Source of the DNA: Angiostrongylus vasorum
Taxonomy: Eukaryota; Nematoda; Chromadorea; Rhabditida; Metastrongylidae
Assembly (NCBI GenBank): GCA_018806985.1
Contig: JADANN010000345.1
Location: 496,001-560,000, forward strand
Length of the DNA stretch: 64,000 nt
Direction of reading: 5' to 3'
In this document: positions 25,255-36,800 of the stretch, in pieces
Layout: the number at the start of each line of letters is the position of its first letter
Position numbering within the stretch: position 1 is the first letter of the stretch
Position numbers and translations under genes: made by a program
The notes under the pieces: model-generated
The model's database searches: none
The model's input: the letters and a program-made list of their open reading frames with translations, nothing else
What the model was told of the DNA's origin: nothing

Positions 25255-25495
25255 AAAAACGAGGTTTTACTATACTCTTATTCACAAAGCTGACGTTTCG
25301 GCGAATTTCACCTTCTTCAGAGCCTGGAAAAGAGAAGTTGACGGCAATTAAGTCAGGCAAACATCTCCCTTCAAACCCCCAACAGAAAGAAGTCGAAATC
25401 CGCCGAAACGGTAGCTTTTTGTGAATAGATAGTATTCAATAACAACCTTTCGTTTGTTCTTATAAAGGAAACAGCGAGTTACTGATAAATGTTAA
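25255..25495. mobile_element. Foldback element F (copy 1)
   Basis: Left arm 25,278-25,335 and right arm 25,388-25,490 are inverted copies (TTCACAAAGCTGACGTTTCG against CCGAAACGGTAGCTTTTTGT). The left arm holds an intact hammerhead motif on the minus strand. Confidence 0.7.
25287..25325 (-). ncRNA. Hammerhead ribozyme motif in foldback repeat F (best copy)
   Basis: On the minus strand the elements of a minimal hammerhead follow in order: stem I 5' strand AGGCU; core CUGAAGA (fits CUGANGA); an unpaired A; stem II GGUG-loop AAAUU-CGCC; core GAAAC; cleavage triplet GUC at 25292-25294; stem I 3' strand AGCUU, which pairs over five positions with AGGCU (one G-U). Stem III is only the self-complementary ACGU, the arrangement known for minimal type I hammerheads thought to work as dimers. 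Seen in sequence; activity is inferred. Confidence 0.55.
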
Positions 25496-26817
25496 GGCTA
25501 ACAGGAACTCGGTCTTGAAAATATGCCGAAATATTTCACTTTTCTGTTTCACTGACTATGTGTTTGGTAACTAAGTCAAACCATCTTCTATGCTTGACGA
25601 CTCGTCTAGTGTCATCTTTTTTGTTGAGCACTATGTAAAAGATTCCACGAAAGGCTTGTAGACTAGATTAAAGCTCTGCCATAATTCTTAGTGTTTTCTA
25701 AGAAGCCGTTTAATAGACGATACACCGTGACAAGGACGACGGCGTGTTAGTGATGAAAACCTGAGAAAGCTACATTCTATTCGTCTCGAGATCGAATCTT
25801 CACACTCCCGAGTATTTAAGTATCCTTAAGCTGCTTATCCGGAAATCCTGAGATGAAACGATAAAATACCAAAGCAATTACAAATATCGTACCTAATTTA
25901 TCTCTAATTTGAGACCCTTGAAGTCAGGATGTGTAAATTCCCGCCGGATTAATAGAAACTCTTGTAAACAACAAGAAAAAAAAAGGAAATGAGACCAGAA
26001 AAGAAATATCTCTTAATTTCTTTTTTTTTCAAGCGAAAAATGATTGGTGGCGTGTGTTTGTGGATGAATTAACTTATCCATCAGAGACAACTCACCACTA
26101 GATTTTAATAAATGTTGTTTCATAGAATAAAAACAGTTCGAAAAAACCAATCTGCTCTCTAAATTTCCTCGTCCTGACTTATTAAGCAGTTTTTTTTCCT
26201 GCGCTATGTGTCAATTGGTGCACATGTGATAGATGAGGGTGTGGAGAATAGGATTACTGTAAAACGATGCCGGATGGAGTATGGAGGTCCGCACCTGAGT
26301 TTTCGGCTTCTATGGGAGAAGTGTTGTTTTTAGTAATATAGGAACAGGATGATAAATAAGCGATAACAGTAGATGAAGAAGAACAACACCATGTCTGGTT
26401 CATACACTTCTTACTGCCATACTTACTAAAGCTAATACTAATGGAGAGTAACAAAACACGGTGAACGAGATTCTATGAGAATTTTGAATGGTGCTTGGTC
26501 GAAATCCGAAAGCGCTGAGAGACTAACGACAGAGATTTCTGATGACAACAGAGTGAAGCTAAGAGACGACGCCCAACAGCAAGGACACTCAGTGCGGATG
26601 TCAAGGGAACGAATCGTCGGCGCCATCGATTCGCAATGGCGCGCCCCATGCCCTCAGGCAGTCTAGGTCGATAGCGTCGAGCCAGAAGCGCCAGCCAGCA
26701 TTCCCACGAAACACAACATCCTGGAGAACAACTAAGGGGCTTCGCTGACGGCTTGTTCAGTAGTCAGCCAAGCAGAAATCCTCGTCGCTCAGTGGTGTCG
26801 AATTCATAAAATAGAAA

Positions 26818-27098
26818 AGCATAAGGCGTTAGGGGTTCATCAATCCCTAGGGGATACGCCATACGTTCGACTTTACTAAGCATCGTTAGAAGTGGTTTAA
26901 TGCATATCTGGCCTATGGAATGATTTGTGGTGGCCTACTGATCAATCAAGTTAGTGCTACTGTCTTCCCAACAAGTCTGTGAGCAATTTGCCCACCATCG
27001 AGGGGGTGAAAGGCTTGCTGAACTCTAGGCGCAGCATCGAACCAACGACCACGTGTGAATCGTGGGGCATCTCTAACCATTGCGCTACACACCCCGTT
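26818..27098 (-). repeat. SINE-A
   Basis: Complete copy; B-box-like GGTTCGATGC near 27,031-27,043 (minus). Confidence 0.8.
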
Positions 27099-27174
27099 CA
27101 TACCACATCAAATTCATATCGAACGGCTCATACTGTCTCCAGCCGGCAACGACGTTGGTCGGTCGTTTTATGTT

Positions 27175-27370
27175 AACAAATAGCTCGTTGTTTTCTTGAT
27201 AAACACATATGAGATTGTCAATACACTCCTTATTCACAAAGACTGACGCTTCGGCGGATTTTGCCTCCTTCAAAGTCTGGAAAAGTCAAATTCCCTGGTC
27301 AATACCGAGGTTAATAGAAAGTCAGCCTTGAGAGTTAATAACTAGTATTTTTTGTGAATTTGTTACTCTA
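27175..27370. repeat. Foldback F (copy 2)
   Basis: Arm with ATTCACAAAGACTGACGCTT; the hammerhead core is mutated (GAAGC for GAAAC). Confidence 0.6.
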
Positions 27371-27654
27371 TTAGCTGAAAAGATTCCGTTGGGTCATTTT
27401 GTAAAGAAAATACATAAAAAATATTTTTTGCGCATATTTAAAAAATCAGATCTAATTCACAACGGCAGAGATCGCGTGCCTGAATATTTTCCAAGTCACA
27501 GCGGATGCACTAGAGAGTGATGGAAAAAACTGGCGCGCACGTAAACTGATTATTTCCCAAACAGGAGATTTTCAGACGATTCTTGTAACCACCGTTCAAG
27601 CAGAAAATTGGGATATGACGGGCCCCTACCATATGTTGGAGACAAAAGAAACAT

Positions 27655-27840
27655 TATACTCAACGAAATACAACTTCAATGATGCTGGGATATTTGCAAA
27701 ACTCCGGGCCGTAGGTATCCTTTCAGGACAATAGCGCGTTCGTTCCCCACCGCAGATACCTGCGGACAGGAGTTTTGCAAATATCCCAGCATCATTGAAG
27801 TTATATTTCGCAATATACCCTGCTTTTAAAAAGAGTAGGC
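27655..27840. repeat. SINE-C inverted pair (palindrome)
   Basis: The segment GATATTTGCAAAACTCC at 27,690 recurs inverted at 27,778-27,794; the arms (27,664-27,718 and 27,764-27,815) match almost perfectly around a loop of about 45 bases that holds a B-box-like site. Confidence 0.8.
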
Positions 27841-28683
27841 AGTAAATAATAAGATAATGTTATACTCAGCAGTTGGATACTAGCATTGATGATGTGGATG
27901 AAATCACACTCTCCTACCTCTCCTAGTGTCTAGCTTCGATGTTCAGCTATAGCTCATCCACCTCCATGGCAGATTCACTAAAGCCGAGGACTTCAGCGTT
28001 CTTATCCGGAAGTCTAACTGAGAATAGTCTCGAGAATCTCCGTTGGCCAAAAAGTAAACCTAATAGTAAAGTGAAAAAACCTTTATCTGGGTTCAACGAC
28101 TATCTTTGGTGATGACCTCGTTTCGACATGGGTTCGAAACCACAGTAAAAAAGTTCAAAATATCCTTAATCAACGAGACATAATTGAAATGGAAATTTTG
28201 CAGGGCTACGACTGATTCTTCGTCGAAACGGACCATCTAAATGCTAAGTGATGAATGATCCACTAAACTTCATCTCATTTAACTACTAATACTCTCGAAT
28301 TATAATTAATTAGCAATTAGCAACAGATGTCATTGTTCTTTTAGCTTATTTCACCCTCGTTCTCAATACAACGCACATCAAATCCATAAGGAACACTGAG
28401 ATCCTTGGTAGCATCTCATATTCTTAAGTTTATACGAGATTGTTACAAAAAACTTTGTAGTGGCTGATGTTTTGGCACCGTGGCCTTCTTATGTGAGATA
28501 ATGAACCCAGTTGTTGTCGTCCAGATCGATCTTCTTGGTCGCATCGAGTCGAATCCACTGGATTGGAGCACAGCTTCAAAAATATGCCCGTAAAAATTTT
28601 GTAAGTTTCCTCCGAAGAAAGACACATTCATAAGAATATTTCAAAGCCGACTTTCCTTTAACCTCTGTGTTACTCATCAACAT

Positions 28684-29061
28684 GTATTCTTTCTTTGATA
28701 AGTTAACACGATGTTGATAAATAATTTTTACTCGGCTAAGGTTTCGACGTCTCCGTCTTCATCAAAGCCGATAATCCGAGTCGATGTTCCACAGTTGTTC
28801 GTCTTCTCAATGTGACGTCCTCGTCTTCCTATCGAGTCGGATCTTCCTCGGTGGAGCATCTCTCGAAGTCGATCATTTGTGAGAGATACTCCAATGAGGA
28901 AGAGCCAAATCGATACGAAGATGAAAAGCCCACATCGAGAACATGAATGGCTGTGGATCATCAACTCGGATCATCGGCTCTGATGAAGACGGAGACATTG
29001 AAAAGTTAGCCGAATAAAAGCTGTTTATCAACCTAGTGTAATCTCATTCAAGAAAGAATAC
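28684..29061. mobile_element. Foldback element E with long inverted ends
   Basis: The outer ends GTATTCTTTCTT and AAGAAAGAATAC are inverted copies, and the inner arms continue for roughly 90 bases with small gaps. About 380 bp, no coding frame. Each arm carries a hammerhead-like block. MITE-like in size and shape, class unknown. Confidence 0.7.
28976..29011 (+). ncRNA. Hammerhead-like motif in foldback repeat E
   Basis: Order seen: stem I GGCU, core CUGAUGA, an unpaired A, weak stem II, GAAA, then a GUU triplet and AGCC, which pairs perfectly with GGCU. The opposite arm (near 28737-28773, minus strand) keeps a perfect stem II (GACG/CGUC) and GAAAC but has UUGAUGA in place of CUGAUGA. Either copy alone looks impaired; together they suggest the ancestral element was complete. 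Confidence 0.4.
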
Positions 29062-29922
29062 ATTTTCATAAGAGCTTGGCGCATTGCAGCGTTTCCCATA
29101 GTGGAGCACTTTCCCATCAAAGAACAATCATGTGGATGTGGACAATAACAAAATCTAGTTCGTTTGACTTAACTATACTTAACTAAAAAGTGCATTTCGG
29201 TTAGCTAGTTCTAACGGATGGCATTTGTGCTATAATGGTCACGTCATTTAATCTATTATGCTTCCCAGTATTCATGCAACAACTCAAAAGGTACGAAATT
29301 CTACAATTTGAAAAACTGAGACAAGAAAGAGTTAGGATTATAAAGAAAGAAGAAATATATCACTACAAATAGCACGTAATACCGTAGAGATATTACATGA
29401 GTGATGACCACACCGTGCTCTCTTGTAGTGTTAACCGTATTCGTATGAGGCGGTCATGAGCCAGTTTTCCACGTACTCCTCAACCGCCTAAGGACTCAGC
29501 ACTGTTCTATGAGCAACACCTCATTCAAGTGAATTAGGCCTGAGATCCACAATATGAAAGGGAATCTATAGAAAGAAAAAAATAAGACCATAAGTAAACA
29601 GGAAGCTCATCATACATTCAGGAAATATGATAATAACGATTCGACAATCAGTGATATCGTCGCCAGCAAAACTTATATTCGCCGAGTGATACGAACTAAA
29701 TGCTACGAACTCGTAGCGGACTGGATAATGTCGGTTAGATATGGGTATAAAATAGGCTAAGGCTTTGAGCACCCTACGTTCTCCACAGATCTGTGTGTCT
29801 TCAATATTCTACCACTACTAAGAAAAAAAAATAACGCCTTCTGTGCAAATCTTTAGCCAACAACATATTCTGTAACGAAAACCTCTTTACAGATTAATAT
29901 TCATTGCCACTTTTTTCCAGGA

Positions 29923-30567
29923 ATGGTTCGAGTTGTATTGTTCGTTGCTGTCTCTGGATTTGTTCTCAGTGACGTCTTTGCCCATCTTGTAAACAGCGGC
30001 AGTGGTGGTTGCCTGTATACCCCCGCCTCCATTTGCCCCATGTGGATGCGCAGAGTTAGTGTCCATTCATTTTACTTAACACAATTCTGTCACTAAAAGT
30101 AATACTATTCTAAAAAATCATACGGCCTTCAAGTTGTAGCGGACGTTTTATGACTTGTTATGGAATGAAATAGGCTTGGTAATACGCTGATACTTCGTGA
30201 GATGGGTGATCTATGAGTATCGCCAGTACTGCTGACCTTACTCAATCCAGCGTCATCGAATACGAAGAAGAAGTTAAATGTCGAAACCAAACGAGAATTT
30301 AAAAACCACTTTGAACAATTTTTTTGTTTTGCAGTGTAGGCTTTTTGCATAAGCAATAATCTAAAAATCAGCGACGTTGCTTAGTTCTGGTAGTGTTTCT
30401 ATCACTTTCCTTTGTTCAGAGGTGCACCAGTGGTCGTACTGCCAAAAGTCACGCTGCCACCGTTACCAAAGCTTCAACCGCTTCCGTTGTGGCCATCACT
30501 TTGTGCCGGAAGTATTGGATGTGGCTGTGGTCTACCGTCGACTCAATTCGGTTATGGAGGAAAGTGA
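29923..30567 (+). CDS. Small secreted Pro/Gly/Cys-rich peptide (two exons, one frame slip)
   Basis: Exons 29923-30054 and 30420-30567, about 92 aa after removing one surplus base. A strong acceptor (TTTTTTCCAG) ends two bases before the ATG, as for a spliced leader. Residues 1-20 (MVRVVLFVAVSGFVLSDVFA) are a clear signal peptide. The mature part is rich in Pro, Gly and Cys, with CIPPPPFAPCGC near the exon 1 end and SIGCGCGLPSTQFGYGGK at the C-terminus. The signal peptide and the Pro/Cys part are in different frames; one extra C at 30012-30013 would explain it. The exon junction (donor GTTAGT, acceptor TTGTTCAG) joins the Pro/Cys frame correctly. The CGC and FGYGG pattern recalls nematode cuticle-associated or antimicrobial-like secreted peptides, but I cannot name a family. 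It could also be a decaying gene. Confidence 0.55.
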
Positions 30568-30921
30568 AGACTTCTAACTTCTTTTCATCCTATTGCAGAT
30601 GTTTGTACATTTTTGAAAACCACCAAAATTTTTTTTGTTAATGGAAATATTTAACCAGTAGTTGCTATTTATAAACATTACACTACACACCCGTCCATAT
30701 GACCGGCTTCAACCATAGGATCAAGCTGTGAGAAAATTTCCATTACTATTGAACCACATTATAAATATCAGATGAGCGAAGCTGTCTGTAGGGTCTTGAA
30801 AAGTGGTGCTTGAGATGACCACGGAGAAACTTCGAAAAACTTGTCCTGTGATAATTTTTGAAGACAAACGACATAAAGCCCAATGAAATGGATTGTAGCG
30901 CACCTCTCTGTAATAAAGGAT

Positions 30922-31050
30922 AAAAATGAAGCACCTAGTGTTGATGAATCCCTGAGGAATGCGTCTGTGCATTCGATTTCATTCTTATAAGTGACTGAAT
31001 GCATATTGGGGTTATACATTGACCCATATAGGTCCACCGATGTAACAATT
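30922..31050 (-). repeat. SINE-A, 3' half only
   Basis: Tail and middle segment, with a decayed join to unrelated sequence at 31,050. Confidence 0.6.
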
Positions 31051-31194
31051 CAGTCATGACGCTCATTCTGTACTCCGCTAGCAAGCTGAAACGATTTTCT
31101 GCGTGGTATCCGTCACACAATGGCGTTGATTTTTGTGAAACGACTTCAAAAGCTCTGACTTTCAAATCCCAAGACAGACTTTCTGTTGACTTCC

Positions 31195-31400
31195 GCGTTA
31201 ATCAGTAACTCGCTATTTTCTTGACGAAAACACATGAGGCTGTTATTTTACTCTTTATCTACAAAAGCTGACGTTTCGGCGGATTGCGCCTTCTTCGCAG
31301 CTGAAAAAGTCAAGTAAACTGCGACCTACTTAGCCAAATAGGTCAAGAACTTTGGTAGGAACTCCAAGAAGCCTTGATTTCGATCCTATTGGAAACAAAA
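31195..31400. repeat. Foldback F (copy 3)
   Basis: Arm from CAGTAACTCGCTATTTTCTT through AAAAGCTGACGTTTCGGCGG; GAAACGUC intact, CUGANGA core altered. Confidence 0.62.
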
Positions 31401-32141
31401 CATTTTTTCTCTTGCAATCAACGTTTTTATCTCTTCTAATGAGTCTTCCATCCAAGAGATACCAACCGCACAAAGTTCACATGGCTAGGTAACGCACCCC
31501 TTTCATGTTCAAATATGTCTGAGATATTGTGTGACAAAATAACGAAGTAATAACGAAGCAGTCCACACTGCAATTCATTTTTGGATTCTTGGCGTTTTTC
31601 CAAAGCGCTTCAAGACTTACGAGCTGAACTTTTCGCTTGCTGTGTGAGCGTGGTGACTTCTACTTCAAATTCTTTCCCGTTATGTGTGTGTCGGTTCTAC
31701 ATGCGCCTAATCAAGTATTTGGTTTAATGTTATGCTTAGCTTCTAGGTATTTTTTATAAGGACATAGAGTGGTCTATCCGTATCATCATTCGCCTCCGCA
31801 CCTTTCACAAAGGAGCAGGTATGCCGTGTCCGAACTTATGCAATTATCGTCCCTACCACTAGGGTATGTTATACAATCTTCCGTATAATAGGACTCTAAA
31901 CTGATTTCAAATGGCTATTTCGTTCCATAACAATACTAGAATCCATCTGTGACTTCTACTTCCAAAAAAAGGAGGATTTCTGTACAGCACTGCTAAAACT
32001 TTCCCAGTCTTTCACTAGATAGCCGTCGTCTTTTGCTAAACAGGAAATCTTTTCCAAATATGTTATATCAAACTTCCGGCCACGGATGGATGACGGGTTC
32101 GACTAGCCTAGGATGAAATCAAATTAATGGAACAGTGACCA

Positions 32142-32144
<3 letters not shown>

Positions 32145-32236
<92 letters not shown>
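32145..32236. repeat. (AT)46 microsatellite
   Basis: Uninterrupted AT dinucleotide run of 92 bases, ending exactly at the 5' end of a SINE-A. Confidence 0.98.
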
Positions 32237-32240
<4 letters not shown>

Positions 32241-32510
32241 ATGTACCGCAATGGTTAGATGCGCCCTGCAGTACACATGGGATGGATCCCGTATTCCAGG
32301 CCCACTAAACCTTCCATCACTCTAGGATCGGCGGATTGGTACCAAACTTGTTTAGAAGGATAGCCACACTGGCTCGATACAATAGAAGGCCACCGCAAAT
32401 CATTGCATAGGCCAGATATGCATATGCATTCAGTCACCTCTGAAGATGCTTACTGAAGTCAAATGTGAAGCGCATCCCTCAGGGGTTGATGAACACCGAG
32501 AGCTTCATAT
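32237..32510 (+). repeat. SINE-A abutting an (AT)n tract
   Basis: Starts exactly where the (AT) run ends. Head GTACCGCAATGGTTAGATG, core near 32,335, tail near 32,500. Confidence 0.8.
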
Positions 32511-32564
32511 ACATATAACACCTAAAAACCAATGTACTCTCAGCATCCTCAACGCGATATAAAG

Positions 32565-32890
32565 TCTTGTACATCGGAACTTTAGAACTGAATGAAGCGA
32601 ACTGCAACCACAGCGATGCTGAAATATTAGCAAAACTTGGATTCCGGGCCAGATCGAACCACGACTTCCCTTTCCCGGGGGGGGAAGGGGCCTCGCGCTT
32701 TATACACTACGCCACGAAGGCCCTTCCTCTGCATTTCTCTCAGCTAGTTATTCTACTTAACGCTGCCATCAGCAATTTCGTGGTTCTACCTGGCTTGTGG
32801 TCCAAGTTTTGCGAATGTCTCAAAATCGTTGTGGTTGTAATTCACATCATACACTACCGTGAAAAATTACAGTAGGCAGAAAGTAAAAGG
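32565..32890. repeat. SINE-C variant inverted pair
   Basis: Left arm near 32,600-32,642 (CAACCACAGCGATGCTGA) and an inverted right arm near 32,797-32,843 flank a tRNA-like head read on the minus strand and a G8 run. Confidence 0.6.
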
Positions 32891-33657
32891 TTAACACTGT
32901 GAATGAAATGAACTACACAAAAATATGCATAACAGATGATTGAGAAGGGAAGATCGGACTATTAGACTCGGGCTTTAGCTATTGACACTGCTAGAAAGTC
33001 GAAGAACATCCACTACTACCACTTCTTAGTGACTGCACTGTTTAGAGATATCCATGAGCATCAATCATCATATGAATGCTGAGGAAGATTTTCACACAGC
33101 AAAGACTTCCAATAGCGTTTTTTATATTCGTAATATTTAAGCAGAATAAGGAGTGAATACTCAAATACGACATGTTTACTAATGAATCAATGAATGCTGA
33201 CTAACAAACTTATTCCAGCCCGTGTTGAAAGTGGGATGTTTACAGATAAGGACGACTAAATAGCGATACAGTTGAGCAACAACCATAATTCGCATAAGAA
33301 AAACCATGAGGTAGTCTTACATCAATGAAATAAAGCAGTTCAAGTGTATCTAGCACCATAGTAGTTAAAATGGATACCATGCCATGTTTGACAAATTCAA
33401 AAAGACCATTAAACTACCGTAAAATTTCCTTTCGAGTAAAAGCACTGGCTGCAGTAGTGAAAAAAAAAACAAACTGGCTAGATTCCTAGTAATCAAATGC
33501 ATGGCTTTTCTAAATCGCAACATTGGAGTATAGATAAACACCAGACGAACAGTTGCATTATATGTAGTGTATAGCATAGATGAATATAAAACAGACAAAA
33601 CAATGGAAGCTCGAAATCAACAAGCAAAATGGGAATATTTGTTATAGTTCCAATAAT

Positions 33658-33800
33658 CTGAGGCAGACTTGGCCTGGCTAACCCCAGAACTCCAGGAAAC
33701 CGCAATTGCTAAACCAGCGGAACTCCGAAGAATGGAGATTATGCTGGGGCGGGCCCGCACAACCAGTGAGAACTGGCCATCCTAGTATTTAAATAAGTCC
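33658..33800 (+). repeat. Repeat D, 3' part
   Basis: Begins at the TTGGCCTGGCTAACCCC block and ends with the GGCCATCCTAGTATTTAAAT end. Lies within 25 bases of the MED17 stop codon, so it may form its 3'UTR. Confidence 0.7.
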
Positions 33801-33819
33801 CAATAACTACACAAGGCAG

Positions 33820-36800
33820 TTACTCATCGATATCTCTGAATGCAGCAAAAAGATTGTCCATCTTCCTACACAACGTACTGCCCTTCAATCGATTGTAGTT
33901 CAGCGTTGTAAATGGAACGTTGACCTGTTCATCGTGCTATAAGGAAGGAATATTTAGTATTCTACTATTTCTGCTAGAACAAGTCGTTCAACGACCAATT
34001 GAGCTTGATAACCTAGGGAGAATTCATTACGTCTGCTGAACCCAGGACATTCTTTCAAATAAATATTTTTGGTCACCTTCGCCGCTCCCTGGAATTTTCT
34101 TACTTGAATCTGTGGATCACAGTCGATGCCAAATCGTACGAAGACTTCCCTAAAAAAACAAACCCAATCCGATTTAGGACTAAAATAAACAAGTGTGGCC
34201 AAATCTTATCTCTCATGTTTTGACTAAATATAGACCTCCGCATCATAACATCGCTCACATACTTACTATACTCTAATACTCTGACTAATATCTCAACTGG
34301 AGCAAATAAGCGAATAACTAGAAACTCTTGAAAATTGAAAATCACATTGTTGCGTCAGGATTTAACATGTAGAGAGTTGGCGCTGGCCGGCCATATTCAT
34401 CTGTTGCATTCATGTTTGCGTGTAGAAGCTGATAAAACCACATTGCCTTCCCTAACGACGAAATAGACGACACCGAAAACGTACAAGCCTAAAAGATCAC
34501 AGTCGATGCCAGAATGTTAGAAGTCAATTTCTGTGGCTGCTACCCTGAAGTGATACCATTCTAAATAAAAAGCGACTTTCAATATTGAGAAGATTAATCT
34601 TGTTCATGCGAAAAAGAACAATATGAAGAATGCCAACTCAACAACTTCAAACAAGTGGTGAGCTGAAAAGACCGTAAAATTGTCAAAATTACCACGTGTG
34701 GAGAATTCTTACCATATATTTGAGAGCATACATCAACTGATGTGGGTCGCGATAACAGTCCATACTATGACCTTCTTTAGAGACCAAACAAACAGAAGTA
34801 GAAGTCACACGAATGTAGTAGTTTGCTCTGAAAAACATCGCTACTTCCGGAAAAGTAAAAATACATGGATATAATGGATACATAAATGGTAACACAAACC
34901 AAAGATAACACACTAACAGATTTAGAAATATATGACCTGAACCAATCGATCACTCAAATCAAAGCTTAATGGAATCAAAACTGCTTAGGAGATGATATAC
35001 AAAACTTCCCAACTATGTACAATACCCAGCAGCATGGGAAACCAAAGGTTTTCCCTAACCAACGCCGCTGTTGTTCCAAAATTTATTGAAAAAATAAGAG
35101 AAAACCACAGAATTCAAGAAACGAATTCTTAAAACTACTATGTTTTCAGAAAACACCAGAGTTAATACGTTTATGCGCTATCGCATAAACCGAATACGTG
35201 GACTAAGTTACGTTCAAACTTGCAGAGCTCTACAGAGAAGCAATTAAAGGAGATCTTAAGCAGAAAAGAGCAATAATGGTTGAACATGTAGAGATTGAGA
35301 AAAGGATCCGCAACGATCGTCGAAACCTCGCCAACTACAAGAATAAGCTGATTACACTCCAACTCCCCAGACGGAATAATCTGTACTCTCAAAAAAGGCA
35401 AGTCTCGTCAGTGAAGAACGGTATAGCGCAGGTTCTAGATAGTAGTGGACCTGGATATAGGGAAAATCTACCACCATCCCTTACGAACAACGATGGCTTC
35501 GATATTCACTGGCATAATATAAGATTCTCAGCCAATAGGGAAATCAGCATGACTACAAAAAAGGAAGGCCTACACGAAATTAGGAACCAGTACCTAATCT
35601 ATAAACTATTTGTGGCCTACAAATTTTTACTCGAGTTTTTATCAACGAGATTGACAGAAAATTAGGCGAAGGACATCTCTGCCAGAAACGACGATTTCGA
35701 AAAGTGTACAGCACGATACACTTCGTTCACACGCAAACAAATCTTATGGAATGTATCCACTTTCATCGACATGATAAAAGGGGCCTCCAGCTAAGTTCAG
35801 AGAGCGATAATTCACGCCTTGCATAAGATCAGAACTAGAATTTCACCGTTCTACAATCACAGTGTAATAATGAAAAGGGGTTCGAAAAGGCGATAACATC
35901 TCGCCAACACTATTTGCAGCTATTTTTGAGGAGGACATAAGAATATTGAATCTGGAAAACAATGGATAGAAAGCCGATGAGAGGCAGTTACATGATCTCC
36001 CTTTGACAATTATATCGATATTGCAATGTCAAGCTAATGTTGGTTGATTTCGACATGATCTTCTATTCCGTCTCAAGACGACGACGCTCATGAGAAACGG
36101 ATCTGTTGCTGATACCACATTCACCATCAACGGGATGAGAAATTGCGAATGCTACACCTACATGTATGCGTATTTGGGTGGAGAATTTAACATGATTAAT
36201 GGCTTAGCCATAGAATGAGCAGAAATGCCTTGAGAAGCTTTCAAGAACATCGTGCATCCAACGAAGAGCTCAAAAAATATTGACTGCGTTGGTGCGTAAC
36301 CAGGACAGAAGATCACAAGGGTTACCGCACCCGTAATCGAAAGACTTGAAGACACCACCACACATAAGATGTCGGGGATCAGGTGGGCTAGTCACATGTT
36401 GCTCTATAACAAGAATTAGTATACAACAGCAGTTTGCGAGTGACTATCAGGAGATATCCGGCACACAGCAAAGAGACCAGCGACCAAATTATCAGAATCC
36501 TTCAGGAAGATCATAGAAGCGAAGTATAATGGTCGCGAAGCCCATAAATCCACAACAGCATAGGAGTGCGCGACAGAGATAAATGAAGACGGGGCTCACT
36601 CTAGTCACTCGATGATCAACGGAACGAAAGCCGGTGAAAGTAGCGTACACTCATGGATCTCTCTAACTAAAAATTCCCAGTTGGTATAAGCAAAGAATAA
36701 AGCGTTCGACGTTGATCAACCTCTTGGATGCGATCGACTTCCATTAAACATGACTGAATGCATGTCTGGTCTATACAATAAATTACGAGGGCTTAAGATG

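Larger units (their letters stand above)
14646..29910. other. 15-kb repeat-rich intergenic region
   Basis: Apart from the SINE, LINE and foldback copies listed, no exon chain could be built on either strand. Stretches such as 20,140-21,380, 22,340-23,150 and 25,500-26,430 hold nothing I recognise. 26,470-26,800 is unusually GC-rich with an open frame on each strand but no known protein. Confidence 0.6.
30568..33657. other. Intergenic, peptide gene to MED17 3' end
   Basis: Repeat copies listed separately. Between 31,400-32,140 and 32,890-33,650 I see no coding or structural signal. Confidence 0.6.

Noticed and set aside
26470..26800. Possible gene in a GC-rich patch with open frames on both strands
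   Set aside because: Neither frame shows a recognisable motif or splice sites; overlapping frames on both strands are expected in GC-rich sequence.
33954..34103. Extension of MED17 exon 14 past GTAAGA
   Set aside because: The open frame goes on to 33,954, but a strong donor at 34,103 joins in phase to the conserved last exon, while the only in-phase GT further on near 33,970 would leave an intron of about 30 bases. A weaker donor near 34,073 cannot be fully excluded.
34150..34345. Frame continuing through MED17 exon 14 in another phase
   Set aside because: Exon phases from both sides fix the reading as [15 protein letters not shown]; the alternative phase ends at a stop within the exon.
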